64,000 nt of DNA from Streptomyces sp. APSN-46.1 (lineage in GTDB: Bacteria; Actinomycetota; Actinomycetes; Streptomycetales; Streptomycetaceae). Below, in pieces: positions 7,046 through 16,871 of the stretch. How positions within the stretch are numbered: position 1 is the stretch's first letter; each line of letters begins with the position of its first letter. The DNA lies in the NCBI RefSeq assembly GCF_022815725.1, contig NZ_JALGRF010000002.1:1116001-1180000 (forward strand), given 5' to 3'. The translations under genes and the position numbers were made by a program. Below the pieces are notes generated by a model that was not told the origin of the DNA, did no database searches, and saw only the letters and a list, made by a program, of their open reading frames with translations.

Positions 7046-10000
7046 GTGATCACCTCTCCCTCCGACCGCTCCGACCGCTCCGAGCGGCGTACGCGGACCC
7101 CCGACGCGTATCGCCTGGTGCGCACCGGGCCGGAACGGGTGGATCCCCCTGTCCTGGACGCGGCGCAGCGCGCGGTGGTTGACCACACCGCCGGACCGCT
7201 GCTCGTCCTGGCCGGCCCGGGTACGGGAAAGACGACCACGCTCGTCGAGGCGGCCGCCGCCCGGGTCGAGGCCGGGACGGACCCCGCCCGGATCCTGATC
7301 CTCACCTTCAGCCGCAAGGCGGCCGTGGAACTCCGCGACCGGGCCGCCCTGCGGCTGGGCGGCGCGCGGGCTCCGCAGGCCACCACCTTCCACTCCTTCT
7401 GCTACGGGCTGGTCCGCGCCCACCAGGACACCGACCTGTTCGCGGACCCGCTGCGGCTGCTGTCCGGTCCGGAGCAGGACGTGATGGTGCGCACCCTCCT
7501 GGAGGGCCAGCGCCGGATCCGCTCCATCCGCTGGCCCGACGACCTGCGGGCCGCGCTGACCACGCGCGGCTTCGCGGACGAGGTCCGCGCCGTCCTCGCC
7601 CGGGCCCGCGAGCTGGGCCTGGGGCCCGCGGCCCTGTCCGACTTCGCCGACCGCATCGGCCGCCCGGACTGGAAGGCGGCGGCGGCGTTCCTCTCCGAAT
7701 ACCTGGACGTCCTGGACATGCAGGGCACGCTGGACTACGCGGAGCTCCTGCACCGGGCGGTCCTGCTCGCGGAACGCACCCCGTCCCTCGCCTCCGCGTA
7801 CGACGCGATCTACGTGGACGAGTTCCAGGACACCGACGCCTCGCAGCTGCGGCTGCTGCGCGCGCTGACCGGACCGGGCGGCACGCTGGTCGCCTTCGGC
7901 GACCCGGACCAGTCGATCTACGCCTTCCGCGGCGCCGACATCAACAACATCCTGGACTTCGAGAGCTCCTTCCCGGGCGCGGCGGTCAAGGCCCTGACCG
8001 TCGGCCGCCGTTCCGGCGCGGCCCTGCTGACGGCCACCCGCCTCCTCACCACCCGGATGCCGGTGCCGCGGCTGCCCACGGCGGCGGTACGGGCCCACCG
8101 GGGCCTGCGGCCGACGCGGGACGGCGGCCGGGTCGAGGTACTCACGTACCCGACGGCCGGCGCCGAGCTCGACAACATCGCCGACATCCTGCGCCGGGCG
8201 CACCTGGAGGACGGGGTGCCGTGGCAGGACATGGCTGTCCTGGTCCGCTCCGGCGGCCGCACCCTCCCGGCGATGCGCCGCGCCCTGATCTCGGCCGGAG
8301 TCCCGGCCGAGACGGACGGCTCGGACACCCCCCTGCGCCACGAACCCGCCGCGTCCCCCCTCCTGACGGCCCTCCGCACGGTCGCCCAACCGGCCCCGCC
8401 CCCCGCCGCCGGGGGATCGAACACGCCCGACCAGGCGGGCACCCCCGCCCTGGCGGGCACCCCTGCCACGGCGGGCACCGCCGAGCCGGACGGCACCGCC
8501 GAGCCGGACGGCACCGCCGACCCGGGGGGCAGCGCCGCCACGGCGGGCACCGCCGACCCGGATGGCGCCGCCGACCCGGCGGGTGCCCCGGGCGGGGGTG
8601 CTGTCGGTCGGGTCGAGGGCGGGGTGGACGAGGGGTGGGTCGGGGTGGAGGCCGCGCTGACGCTGCTCGGGTCGCCGCTCGGGGGGATGGACGCCGCCGA
8701 TCTGCGCCGGCTCGGCCGGGCGCTGCGCGATGAGGAGCGGGCCGCCGGGGTCAAGGTGCCCGCGCCCTCCGACGTCCTGCTCGCGCGGGCGCTCGCCGAG
8801 CCGGAGCGACTCGTCGCGCACGACCCCTCGTACGCCCGCGGAGCGCAGCGGCTGGGCCTCCTGCTGCGCAAGGCCCGCGAGCTGCTCCAGGGCGGCGGCA
8901 CCGCCGAGGAGGCCCTCTGGGTCCTCTGGGACGGCACCCCCTGGCCGCAGCGGCTGGAACGCAACGCCCGGCGCGGCGGCGCGGCCGGGCGCAACGCCGA
9001 CCGCGACCTCGACGCGGTCTGCGCCCTCTTCGACACCGCCGCCCGCGCGGAGGAGCGCACCGGCGGCCGGGGCGCGCTCAACTTCCTCGAACAGCTCGAA
9101 GCCGAGGACATCGCCGCCGACACCCTGACGGGCAGGACCGCCCGCTCCGACGCCGTACGGCTCATGACCGCCCACCGGTCCAAGGGCCTGGAGTGGTCGC
9201 TGGTCGTCGTGGCCGGCGTTCAGGAAGGGCTCTGGCCCGACCTGCGGCGGCGCGGCTCCCTGCTCGAAGCCGACCGCATCGGGCGCGACGGCCTCGCCGA
9301 ACCCCTCACCCCCGGCGCCCTGCTCGCCGAGGAACGGCGCCTCTTCTACGTCGCCGCCACCCGCGCCCGCGACCGCCTCGTCGTCACCGCCGTCAAGGCC
9401 TCCGCCGACGACGGAGACCAGCCCTCCCGCTTCCTCACCGAGCTCGGCGTCACCCCGAAGGACGTCACCGGACGGCCCCGCCGCCCCCTCGCCGTACCCG
9501 CGCTCGTCGCGGAACTCCGCGCCACCACCGTCGATCCCGACGCGTCCCCGGCCCTGCGCGACGCGGCCGCCCGCCGTCTCGCCCGCCTCGCCGCGCTCAC
9601 CGACGAGGAGGACCGCCCGCTCGTCCCCGCCGCGCACCCGCAGCGCTGGTGGGGCCTGTACGAGCCCACCCGCAGCAGCGTCCCGCTGCGCGACCGGGAC
9701 CGGCCCGTCGCCCTGTCCGGCAGCGCCCTGGACCAGCTGGCCAACACCTGTTCCCTCCAGTGGTTCCTCGGCCGGGAGGTCAAGGCCGACGCCCCCTCCA
9801 CCGCCGCCCAGGGCTTCGGCAACGTCGTCCACGTCCTCGCCGACGAGGTCGCCTCCGGGCGCACCCCCGCCGACCTCGCCGTCCTCATGGAACGCCTCGA
9901 CTCCGTCTGGGACGCCCTCGCCTTCGACGCCCCCTGGAAATCCCGCCAGGAGAAGGAGAACGCCCGCGCCGCCCTGGAGCGCTTCCTGCGCTGGCACACC

Positions 10001-10507
10001 ACCGACCGGGGCGGCCGGGAGGCCGTGGCCACCGAGCACGACTTCGACGTCACGCTCGACGCGGGCGAGTACGCCGTCCGCATCCGGGGCTCCATGGACC
10101 GCGTCGAGGCGGACCCGCAGGGGCGCGCGTACGTCGTCGACTTCAAGACGGGCAAGGGCGCGCCGACGAAGGACGAGGTCGCCCGCCACCCCCAGCTGGC
10201 CGTCTACCAGCTCGCGGTCCGCGAAGGCGCCGTCGACGAGGTCTTCGACGGGCTGCGCCCCGAGCCGGGCGGCGCCGAACTCGTCCAGCTGCGCCAGGGC
10301 GCGCCCCAGCGCGACGGCGGCGACACGGTCCCCAGGATCCAGGCGCAGCAGTCGCTGGACGGCGAATGGGTCGGCGACCTGCTCGCCACCGCCGCCGGGC
10401 GGGTCCTGGACGAGCGGTTCGCCCCCGCCGCCGGAAAGCACTGCGACCACTGCTCCTTCCGCAGCTCGTGCAGTGCCCGCCCGGAGGGCCGCCAGACCGT
10501 GGAGTGA
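7046..10507 (+). CDS. adnA: AdnA-like UvrD/AddA-family helicase-nuclease subunit
   Basis: 1153 residues from GTG 7046; the frame is open upstream, so the start is uncertain. Superfamily-1 helicase motifs: Walker A GPGTGKTT (~57-64), DEFQDTDASQ (motif II), DPDQSIYAFRGAD (III), RLMTAHRSKGLEWSLV (V) and VAATRARDRL (VI). The C-terminus is a PD-(D/E)XK nuclease with VVDFKTGKG near 1030. A Cys near 902 (NTCSLQW) plus CDHCSFRSSC near 1131 form an AddB-type 4Fe-4S staple. With AdnB it should form the actinobacterial double-strand-break end-resecting motor-nuclease. A Gly/Thr/Ala/Pro/Asp repeat (nt ~8420-8610, residues ~458-522) interrupts the helicase core. adnB follows 43 bases later. Confidence 0.88.
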   Translation: MITSPSDRSDRSERRTRTPDAYRLVRTGPERVDPPVLDAAQRAVVDHTAGPLLVLAGPGTGKTTTLVEAAAARVEAGTDPARILILTFSRKAAVELRDRAALRLGGARAPQATTFHSFCYGLVRAHQDTDLFADPLRLLSGPEQDVMVRTLLEGQRRIRSIRWPDDLRAALTTRGFADEVRAVLARARELGLGPAALSDFADRIGRPDWKAAAAFLSEYLDVLDMQGTLDYAELLHRAVLLAERTPSLASAYDAIYVDEFQDTDASQLRLLRALTGPGGTLVAFGDPDQSIYAFRGADINNILDFESSFPGAAVKALTVGRRSGAALLTATRLLTTRMPVPRLPTAAVRAHRGLRPTRDGGRVEVLTYPTAGAELDNIADILRRAHLEDGVPWQDMAVLVRSGGRTLPAMRRALISAGVPAETDGSDTPLRHEPAASPLLTALRTVAQPAPPPAAGGSNTPDQAGTPALAGTPATAGTAEPDGTAEPDGTADPGGSAATAGTADPDGAADPAGAPGGGAVGRVEGGVDEGWVGVEAALTLLGSPLGGMDAADLRRLGRALRDEERAAGVKVPAPSDVLLARALAEPERLVAHDPSYARGAQRLGLLLRKARELLQGGGTAEEALWVLWDGTPWPQRLERNARRGGAAGRNADRDLDAVCALFDTAARAEERTGGRGALNFLEQLEAEDIAADTLTGRTARSDAVRLMTAHRSKGLEWSLVVVAGVQEGLWPDLRRRGSLLEADRIGRDGLAEPLTPGALLAEERRLFYVAATRARDRLVVTAVKASADDGDQPSRFLTELGVTPKDVTGRPRRPLAVPALVAELRATTVDPDASPALRDAAARRLARLAALTDEEDRPLVPAAHPQRWWGLYEPTRSSVPLRDRDRPVALSGSALDQLANTCSLQWFLGREVKADAPSTAAQGFGNVVHVLADEVASGRTPADLAVLMERLDSVWDALAFDAPWKSRQEKENARAALERFLRWHTTDRGGREAVATEHDFDVTLDAGEYAVRIRGSMDRVEADPQGRAYVVDFKTGKGAPTKDEVARHPQLAVYQLAVREGAVDEVFDGLRPEPGGAELVQLRQGAPQRDGGDTVPRIQAQQSLDGEWVGDLLATAAGRVLDERFAPAAGKHCDHCSFRSSCSARPEGRQTVE

Positions 10508-10538
10508 GACGCCGGCCGGGAGTGTCGGTGGGTGCGGC

Positions 10539-10551
10539 TAGCCTCTTCACG
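10539..10551 (+). promoter_or_regulatory. Possible -10 element for a leaderless adnB transcript
   Basis: TAGCCT at 10539-10544 ends 6 bases before the GTG start at 10551, the spacing expected when transcription begins at the start codon. No Shine-Dalgarno is visible before this GTG. Confidence 0.4.
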
Positions 10552-13500
10552 TGTCCGCGCGTCCGTCCGTCCTCACCGACCCCGAGCAGCTCAAGGAGCT
10601 CCTCGGTATCCCTTTCACACCCGAACAGATGGCCTGCGTCACGGCTCCGGCGGCCCCGCAGGTGATCGTCGCGGGCGCCGGCTCCGGCAAGACCACCGTC
10701 ATGGCCGCCCGCGTGGTCTGGCTGGTCGGCACGGGCGCCGTCGCGCCCGAGCAGGTCCTCGGCCTGACCTTCACCAACAAGGCCGCCGGTGAGCTGGCCG
10801 AGCGCGTCCGCAAGGCCCTCGCGCGGGCCGGCATCACGGACCCGGACCCCTTCCCGTTCCCGTTCCCGGGAGGGGCCGGGGCAGGGGCCGGAGCGGAGTC
10901 CGAGGCGGGCGGCGGCGAGCCGCGGATCTCCACGTACCACGCCTTCGCCGGGCAGCTCCTCAAGGACCACGGCATGCGCATCGGGCTGGAGCCCAGCGCC
11001 CGGCTGCTCGCCGACGCCACGCGCTTCCAGCTGGCCGCCCGCGTGCTGCGCGAGGCCCCCGGTCCGTACCCGTCGCTCACCAAGTCGATCCCCGACCTGG
11101 TCAGCGACCTGCTCGCGCTCGACGGGGAACTCTCCGAGCACCTGGTCACACCGGAGGACCTGCGCGCGTACGACACCGGGCTGCTGGAGGTGCTGGCCGG
11201 CACCAAGCTCACCAACGAGGATCTGCGCAAGGTCCCGGAGGCGGCGCGCGGCCGCCTCGAACTGGTGGAGCTCGTCGCGCGCTACCGCGCCGCCAAACGC
11301 TCCCGCGACCTGCTCGACTTCAGCGACCAGATAGCCCTCTCCGCGCAGCTCGCCACCACCCGGCCCGAGGTGGGAGCGCTGCTGCGCGAGGAGTTCCGGG
11401 TGGTCCTGCTCGACGAGTACCAGGACACCTCCGTCGCGCAGCGCCTGCTGCTGTCCGGCCTCTTCGGCGGCGGCACCGGGCACGCGGTGACCGCCGTCGG
11501 CGACCCCTGCCAGGCGATCTACGGCTGGCGCGGCGCCTCCGTGGCCAACCTGGACGACTTCCCCGAGCACTTCCCGCACGCGGACGGCAGCCCGGCCACC
11601 CGCTTCTCGCTCAGCGAGAACCGGCGCAGCGGCGGCCGCCTGCTGGATCTCGCCAACGGCCTGGCCGCGCCGCTGCGGTCGATGCACGAGGGCGTCGAGG
11701 CCCTGCGCCCGGCGCCGGGGGAGGAACGGGCGGGCTCCGTGCGCTGCGCGCTGCTGCCCACGCACGCCGAGGAGCTGGAGTGGCTCGCCGACTCGGTGGC
11801 CCACCTGGTCCGCACCGGGACGGAGCCGCGCGAGATCGCGGTGCTGTGCCGGTCCGGCGGGGACTTCGCGCGGATCCAGGCCGTCCTGGTGGCCCGGGAC
11901 GTCCCCGTCGAGGTGGTCGGCCTGTCCGGACTGCTCCACCTGCCGGAGGTCGCCGACCTCGTCGCGGTCTGCGAGGTCCTCCAGGACCCGGGAGCCAACG
12001 CCTCGCTCGTCCGGCTGCTGATCGGCCCGCGCTGGCGGATCGGCGCCCGCGATCTGGCCCTGCTGGGCCGCCGGGCCCGCCAGCTGGTCGGCCGGGCGCC
12101 GGTGTCCGGCGACGACCCGGACGAGCGCCTCGCGGCGGCGGTCGAGGGCGTGGACCCGGCGGAGGTCGTCTCGCTGGCGGACGCGCTGGAGACGTTCCTG
12201 GACGGCTCGGGGGGCGGGGGCCGGTCGGCCGCCGTGGAGGACCTGCCGTTCTCCGCCGAGGCCCGGGTCCGGTTCGCGCACCTCGCCCAGGAGCTGCGCG
12301 ACCTGCGCCGCTCCCTCGCGGACCCGCTGATGGACGTACTGCACCGGGTGCTGGCGACGACCGGCCTGGAGGTGGAGCTGTCGGCGTCCCCGCACGCGCT
12401 GGCGGCCCGCCGCCGCGAAACGCTGTCCGGCTTCCTGGACGTTGCGGCCGGCTTCGCCTCCCTGGACGGCGAGGCCACCCTGCTGGCCTTCCTGGCGTTC
12501 CTGCGTACGGCCGTCCAGTACGAGAAGGGCCTGGACCACGCCCTGCCGGGCGGGGAGAACACGGTGAAGGTGCTCACCGCGCACAAGTCCAAGGGCCTGG
12601 AGTGGGACGTCGTCGTGGTCCCGGACCTGTGCGCGGGCTCGTTCCCGAAGGAGAAGGCCCCGGAGGCCTGGACCTCGTACGCGAAGGTCCTGCCGTACGC
12701 GCTGCGCGGGGACGCGGGCACCCTGCCGGGGGACCCGGCGTGGACCTCGGCCGGGCTGAAGTCCTTCAAGGCGGATCTGAAGCACCACAAGGAGGTCGAG
12801 GAACTCCGCCTGGGCTACGTGACGTTCACCCGCCCGCGCTCGCTGCTGCTGGCGTCGGGCCACTGGTGGGGGCCGACCCAGAAGAAGCGTCGAGGTCCTT
12901 CGCCGTTCCTGGACGCCCTCCGCGCCCACTGCGAGGCGGGGCGCGGTGAGATCGAGGCCTGGGCGGAGGAGCCCGACGCGGACGCCGTGAACCCGGCCCT
13001 CGCCACCGACGCCACCCCGGACCAGTCCTGGCCCCTGCCCCTGGACCCGGACTCCCTGACCCTGCGCCGCCACGCGGCGGCCCTGGTCGAATCCCACCTC
13101 GCGACCCCGCCGCCCCCGGAGGACCCCTACCTGTGGCCTCCGGACTGCGAGGACCCGTCGTACGAGTCGGAACCGCCGCACGACGACGCCGACTGGTCCG
13201 ACGACGCGGTGTGGTCCGACGACGCCGACCCGTGGTCGGAGCAGCCCCCGCGGACCGGCTCCGCCGAGGGCGAGGGCGAGGGCGAGGGCGAGGGCGCCGG
13301 CAACGGCGAGGGCGCGGCCATGGCCGTGGACGACCTGTGGTCGGGTGAGGACCTGTGGGCCGCGGGCCCGGCCCCCGCTGGGGCCCCGTCCGACGGCACG
13401 TCCGTACTCGCGACAGCGGCCCCGGCCGACGGCCCCGGCAGGGCCCCCGGCAGGGCCCCCGGCCCGCGCGGGGGCGGAGTCCTGGCCGGGGGCAGGTCCG

Positions 13501-14333
13501 CGCCGGGCGGCGACGAGGGGTTGACCCTGCCCGCCCCCCGCAGGGCCGGCGGCGGGCTCACGCCTGAAGAGGCGCGGGCCATCGCTTCCTGGGACCGCGA
13601 CCTCGACGCCCTGGAGGGCGAGCTCCGCCGTGCCCGGGCGGCCGTCCGGGACGTCCCGCTCCCGTCCGCCCTCTCCGCCAGCCAGCTCATGCGCCTCGCC
13701 GCCGACGAACAGGCCTTCGCCCGCGACCTCGCCCGCCCCATGCCCCAGCCGCCCCAACCCGCGGCGCGCCAGGGCACGCGCTTCCACGCCTGGGTGGAGT
13801 CCCGCTTCGACGAGCTCCCCCTCCCCTTCCTCGACGTCCTCGACCCCCTCACCGACCTGCCCGGCGCCGACACCGAAACCGACCCCGACACAGGCACGGG
13901 CACCGGCACCGGCACCGGCTCCGACCAGGAGATCGCCGACGAGGCCGACCTCGACTCCCTCAAGGCGGCCTTCGAGCGGAGCGAATACGCCGAGCGGACC
14001 CCCCACCGCATGGAGGTCCCGGTCCAGCTCACCCTCGCCGGCCGCGTGATCCGCGGCCGGATCGACGCCGTCTACAAGAACACCGACCAGACCTTCGAGA
14101 TCGTCGACTGGAAGACCGGCCGCTCCACCGACGCCGATCCCCTCCAGCTCGCCGTCTACCGCCTGGCCTGGTCGGAGACCACCGGTACCCCCCTCGACCG
14201 GATCACCGCGGCCTTCCTCCACGTCCGCAGCGGCCGCGTGATCCGCCCCCGCGGCCTCCCCGACAGAGCCCGTCTTGAGCGGATCCTCCAAGGCAATTCG
14301 GGCACGGACGGTGACCATGAGGCGGACGGTTAG
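10551..14333 (+). CDS. adnB: AdnB-like UvrD-family helicase-nuclease subunit
   Basis: 1260 residues. Walker A GAGSGKTT at 42-49, LTFTNKAAGELAERV (Ia), VVLLDEYQDTS (II), GDPCQAIYGWRGA (III), LTAHKSKGLEWDVVVVPDL (V) and GYVTFTRPRSLLL (VI). A C-terminal PD-(D/E)XK nuclease carries EIVDWKTGRS near 1185 and QLAVYRLAW. It should be the lead motor of AdnAB. It is longer than mycobacterial AdnB (~1,100 residues) because of a low-complexity linker (residues ~860-1000) between helicase and nuclease, with an acidic DDADWSDDA section and a GE dipeptide run, plus a GTGTGT tract further on. The M20 gene starts 11 bases after its stop. Confidence 0.9.
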   Translation: MSARPSVLTDPEQLKELLGIPFTPEQMACVTAPAAPQVIVAGAGSGKTTVMAARVVWLVGTGAVAPEQVLGLTFTNKAAGELAERVRKALARAGITDPDPFPFPFPGGAGAGAGAESEAGGGEPRISTYHAFAGQLLKDHGMRIGLEPSARLLADATRFQLAARVLREAPGPYPSLTKSIPDLVSDLLALDGELSEHLVTPEDLRAYDTGLLEVLAGTKLTNEDLRKVPEAARGRLELVELVARYRAAKRSRDLLDFSDQIALSAQLATTRPEVGALLREEFRVVLLDEYQDTSVAQRLLLSGLFGGGTGHAVTAVGDPCQAIYGWRGASVANLDDFPEHFPHADGSPATRFSLSENRRSGGRLLDLANGLAAPLRSMHEGVEALRPAPGEERAGSVRCALLPTHAEELEWLADSVAHLVRTGTEPREIAVLCRSGGDFARIQAVLVARDVPVEVVGLSGLLHLPEVADLVAVCEVLQDPGANASLVRLLIGPRWRIGARDLALLGRRARQLVGRAPVSGDDPDERLAAAVEGVDPAEVVSLADALETFLDGSGGGGRSAAVEDLPFSAEARVRFAHLAQELRDLRRSLADPLMDVLHRVLATTGLEVELSASPHALAARRRETLSGFLDVAAGFASLDGEATLLAFLAFLRTAVQYEKGLDHALPGGENTVKVLTAHKSKGLEWDVVVVPDLCAGSFPKEKAPEAWTSYAKVLPYALRGDAGTLPGDPAWTSAGLKSFKADLKHHKEVEELRLGYVTFTRPRSLLLASGHWWGPTQKKRRGPSPFLDALRAHCEAGRGEIEAWAEEPDADAVNPALATDATPDQSWPLPLDPDSLTLRRHAAALVESHLATPPPPEDPYLWPPDCEDPSYESEPPHDDADWSDDAVWSDDADPWSEQPPRTGSAEGEGEGEGEGAGNGEGAAMAVDDLWSGEDLWAAGPAPAGAPSDGTSVLATAAPADGPGRAPGRAPGPRGGGVLAGGRSAPGGDEGLTLPAPRRAGGGLTPEEARAIASWDRDLDALEGELRRARAAVRDVPLPSALSASQLMRLAADEQAFARDLARPMPQPPQPAARQGTRFHAWVESRFDELPLPFLDVLDPLTDLPGADTETDPDTGTGTGTGTGSDQEIADEADLDSLKAAFERSEYAERTPHRMEVPVQLTLAGRVIRGRIDAVYKNTDQTFEIVDWKTGRSTDADPLQLAVYRLAWSETTGTPLDRITAAFLHVRSGRVIRPRGLPDRARLERILQGNSGTDGDHEADG

Positions 14334-14344
14334 GCTCGTGGCCA
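14331..14344 (+). promoter_or_regulatory. Possible -10 element for a leaderless dipeptidase transcript
   Basis: TAGGCT at 14331-14336 coincides with the adnB stop codon and ends 7 bases before the ATG of the next gene, which has no obvious ribosome binding site. A separate leaderless transcript is possible besides read-through. Confidence 0.35.
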
Positions 14345-15747
14345 TGAGCGAACTCCCGGCGGACAGCGTCGTCCGCACGTACATCGACACCCACCGCGCG
14401 GACTTCCTCGACGACCTCGTCGACTGGCTGCGCATCCCGTCCGTCTCGGCGCAGCCCGAGCACGCGGGCGACGTACGCCGCAGCGCCGAATGGCTCGCGG
14501 GGAAGCTCAAGGAGACCGGCTTCCCGGTCGCCGAGGTCTGGGAGACGGACGGCGCCCCCGCCGTCTTCGCCGAGTGGCCCGCCGCCGACCCGGCCGCCCC
14601 CACCGTCCTCGTCTACGGGCACCACGACGTGCAGCCCGCCGCGCTCACCGACGGCTGGCACACCGACCCGTTCGAGCCGGTCGTCAAGGAGGGCCGGATG
14701 TACGGCCGGGGCGCCGCCGACGACAAGGGCCAGGTGTTCTTCCACACACTCGGCGTCCGGGCCCACCTCGCCGCGGCCGGCGCCGAGGCCCCCGCCGTGC
14801 ACCTCAAGATGCTCATCGAGGGCGAGGAGGAGTCCGGCTCCCCGCACTTCCGCGCCCTGGTCGAACGCGAGGCGCGGCGCCTGGCCGCCGACGTCGTGAT
14901 CGTCTCCGACACCGGCATGTGGTCCGAGACCACCCCCACCGTCTGCACCGGCATGCGCGGCGTCGCCGACTGCGAGATCGACCTCCACGGCCCGGACCAG
15001 GACATCCACTCCGGCGCCTTCGGCGGGGCCGTGCCCAACCCGGCCACCGTCGCCGCCCGCCTCGTCGCGGCGCTGCACGACGCCGACGAGCGGGTCACGA
15101 TCCCCGGCTTCTACGACAACGTCGCCGAACTCACGGACGCCGAGCGCGAGCTGATCGCCGAGCTGCCCTTCGACGAGTCCGAGTGGCTCCGTACGGCCAA
15201 GTCCCACGCCGCGTCCGGCGAGCGGGGCTACTCCACCCTGGAGCGTGTCTGGGCCCGGCCGACCGCCGAGGTCAACGGCATCGGCGGCGGCTACCAGGGC
15301 CCCGGCGGCAAGACCATCGTGCCCGCCTCCGCACACCTGAAGCTCTCGTTCCGCCTGGTCTCCGGGCAGGACCCCTACGAGGTCGAGGCCGCCGTCCGGG
15401 ACTGGGTCGCGGCCCGGATCCCAGCCGGAATCCGGCACTCCATCATCTTCGGCGCCCCCACCCGGCCCTGCCTGACCCCGCTGGACCATCCGGCGCTGCA
15501 GTCCGTCGTCCGGGCCATGGGCCGCGCCTTCGGCCAGAAGGTCCGGTTCACCCGCGAGGGCGGCTCGGGACCCGCGGCGGACCTCCAGGACGTCCTGGAC
15601 GCACCCGTGCTCTTCCTCGGGATCTCCGTACCCTCCGACGGCTGGCACGCGCCGAACGAGAAGGTCGAGCTGGACCTGCTCCTCAAGGGCGTCGAGACGG
15701 CCGCCTACCTCTGGGGCGACCTGGCCGCCCACTGGCCGCGCCCCTGA
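14344..15747 (+). CDS. M20 family metallopeptidase (dipeptidase)
   Basis: 467 residues from ATG 14344. Two-zinc M20 signatures run in order: YGHHDVQP (first His ligand with Asp), GRGAADDKGQ (bridging Asp), IEGEEESGS (catalytic Glu then ligand Glu), SDTGMW (Asp ligand), HSGAFGG in the dimerisation lid, and a late His in SDGWHAPNEK. It hydrolyses small peptides in the cytosol; the substrate is not predictable. It is embedded between the DNA-repair genes and nudC and reads in the same direction, so it is probably co-transcribed rather than functionally linked. Confidence 0.93.
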   Translation: MSELPADSVVRTYIDTHRADFLDDLVDWLRIPSVSAQPEHAGDVRRSAEWLAGKLKETGFPVAEVWETDGAPAVFAEWPAADPAAPTVLVYGHHDVQPAALTDGWHTDPFEPVVKEGRMYGRGAADDKGQVFFHTLGVRAHLAAAGAEAPAVHLKMLIEGEEESGSPHFRALVEREARRLAADVVIVSDTGMWSETTPTVCTGMRGVADCEIDLHGPDQDIHSGAFGGAVPNPATVAARLVAALHDADERVTIPGFYDNVAELTDAERELIAELPFDESEWLRTAKSHAASGERGYSTLERVWARPTAEVNGIGGGYQGPGGKTIVPASAHLKLSFRLVSGQDPYEVEAAVRDWVAARIPAGIRHSIIFGAPTRPCLTPLDHPALQSVVRAMGRAFGQKVRFTREGGSGPAADLQDVLDAPVLFLGISVPSDGWHAPNEKVELDLLLKGVETAAYLWGDLAAHWPRP

Positions 15748-15832
15748 ACGGCGCGCGCCGCCCGCCCCACCGCCCGCGCACCCACGTCCGTACGCCTGCC
15801 TTGTCCCACCACCGGGGGAGTTGCAAGTACCT

Positions 15833-16777
15833 GTGAGCACCCATACCGAGCCCCAGCGCCCGATCTCGCTGACCGCGCCCAGCGGAATCGACCGTGCCGC
15901 GCACCACCGCCTCGACGAGGCCTGGCTCGCCGCCGCCTGGAGCCACCCGACGACCCGTGTGTTCGTGGTCTCCGGCGGCCAGGTCCTGATCGACGACACC
16001 CCCGACGGCGGCACCGGGATCGTGATGACCCCGGCCTTCGAGGCCCCGGTCACCGAGACCCACCGCTACTTCCTGGGCACCGACGAGGACGGCGTACGGT
16101 ACTTCGCGCTGCAGAAGGACTCGCTGCCGGGCCGGATGGACCAGTCGGCCCGCCCGGCCGGCCTGCGGGAGGCCGGGCTGCTGCTCCCGCCGCGCGACGC
16201 CGGGCTGCTGGTGCACGCGGTGGCCCTGGAGAACTGGCAGCGGATGCACCGGTTCTGCTCCCGGTGCGGCGAGCGCACGGTTGTCGCGGCCGCCGGGCAC
16301 ATCCGGCGCTGCCCGGGCTGTGGCGCCGAGCACTACCCGCGGACCGACCCGGCAGTGATCATGCTGGTCACGGACGAGCACGACCGCGCCCTGCTGGGCC
16401 GCCAGGTGCACTGGCCCGAGGGCCGCTTCTCGACGCTGGCCGGGTTCGTGGAGCCGGGCGAGTCCATCGAGCAGTCGGTGGTCCGCGAGGTGTGGGAGGA
16501 AGCGGGTGTCCGGGTCGGCGAGGTCGAGTACGTCGCCAGCCAGCCCTGGCCGTTCCCGTACAGCCTGATGCTGGGCTTCACCGCCCGCGCGGTCACCTCG
16601 GAGATCACCGTCGACGGCGAGGAGATCGAGGAGGCGCGCTGGTTCTCCCGCGAGGACCTGCGCGCGGCGATCGAGGCCGGCGAGGTGCTGCCCCCGGCGG
16701 GCGGAATCTCCATCGCCGCTCGCCTGGTCGAGCAGTGGTACGGCAAGCCGCTGCCGCGCCCGACCGCGCAGCAGTAA
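15833..16777 (+). CDS. nudC: NudC NAD(+) diphosphatase (Nudix, zinc ribbon)
   Basis: 314 residues from GTG 15833, with GGGGGAG ~13 bases upstream; a TTG at 15821 is possible but too close to that site. The central zinc ribbon CSRCGER / CPGCGAEHYPR is followed by a Nudix box (GFVEPGES..E....REVWEEAG) and the NudC signature SQPWPFPYSLM. NudC cleaves NAD(H) to NMN(H) and AMP and removes NAD caps from RNA. The same gene occurs beside mrx1 and uvrD2 in mycobacteria. It ends 95 bases before the convergent mycoredoxin gene, with a shared terminator between. Confidence 0.95.
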   Translation: MSTHTEPQRPISLTAPSGIDRAAHHRLDEAWLAAAWSHPTTRVFVVSGGQVLIDDTPDGGTGIVMTPAFEAPVTETHRYFLGTDEDGVRYFALQKDSLPGRMDQSARPAGLREAGLLLPPRDAGLLVHAVALENWQRMHRFCSRCGERTVVAAAGHIRRCPGCGAEHYPRTDPAVIMLVTDEHDRALLGRQVHWPEGRFSTLAGFVEPGESIEQSVVREVWEEAGVRVGEVEYVASQPWPFPYSLMLGFTARAVTSEITVDGEEIEEARWFSREDLRAAIEAGEVLPPAGGISIAARLVEQWYGKPLPRPTAQQ

Positions 16778-16806
16778 CACTCGTCACACGGGTCAGCAGG
16801 TCAGCA

Positions 16807-16836
16807 GAAAGGCCCCCGCCTCGGCGGGGGCCTTTC
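16807..16836. terminator. Bidirectional terminator between nudC and mrx1
   Basis: Perfect 13-bp stem (GAAAGGCCCCCGC with its complement) and a 4-base loop, with A residues on one side and TTTC on the other, placed between two convergent genes. Confidence 0.85.
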
Positions 16837-16871
16837 CACTGTGCGTGTGACGTGCGGGTCGGACCGGCCGG

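Noticed and set aside
6314..10450. A 1378-codon open frame on the minus strand opposite adnA
   Set aside because: Antisense frames stay open in very GC-rich genes; the text is low-complexity Gly/Arg/Val with no domain, and the plus-strand helicase is certain.
13266..13310. GAGGGC-type hexamer run in adnB as a separate regulatory repeat
   Set aside because: It is in frame and simply encodes the Gly-Glu run of the protein linker.
10143..14603. A 1486-codon open frame on the minus strand opposite adnB
   Set aside because: Same GC-driven shadow; the opposite strand carries all helicase and nuclease motifs.
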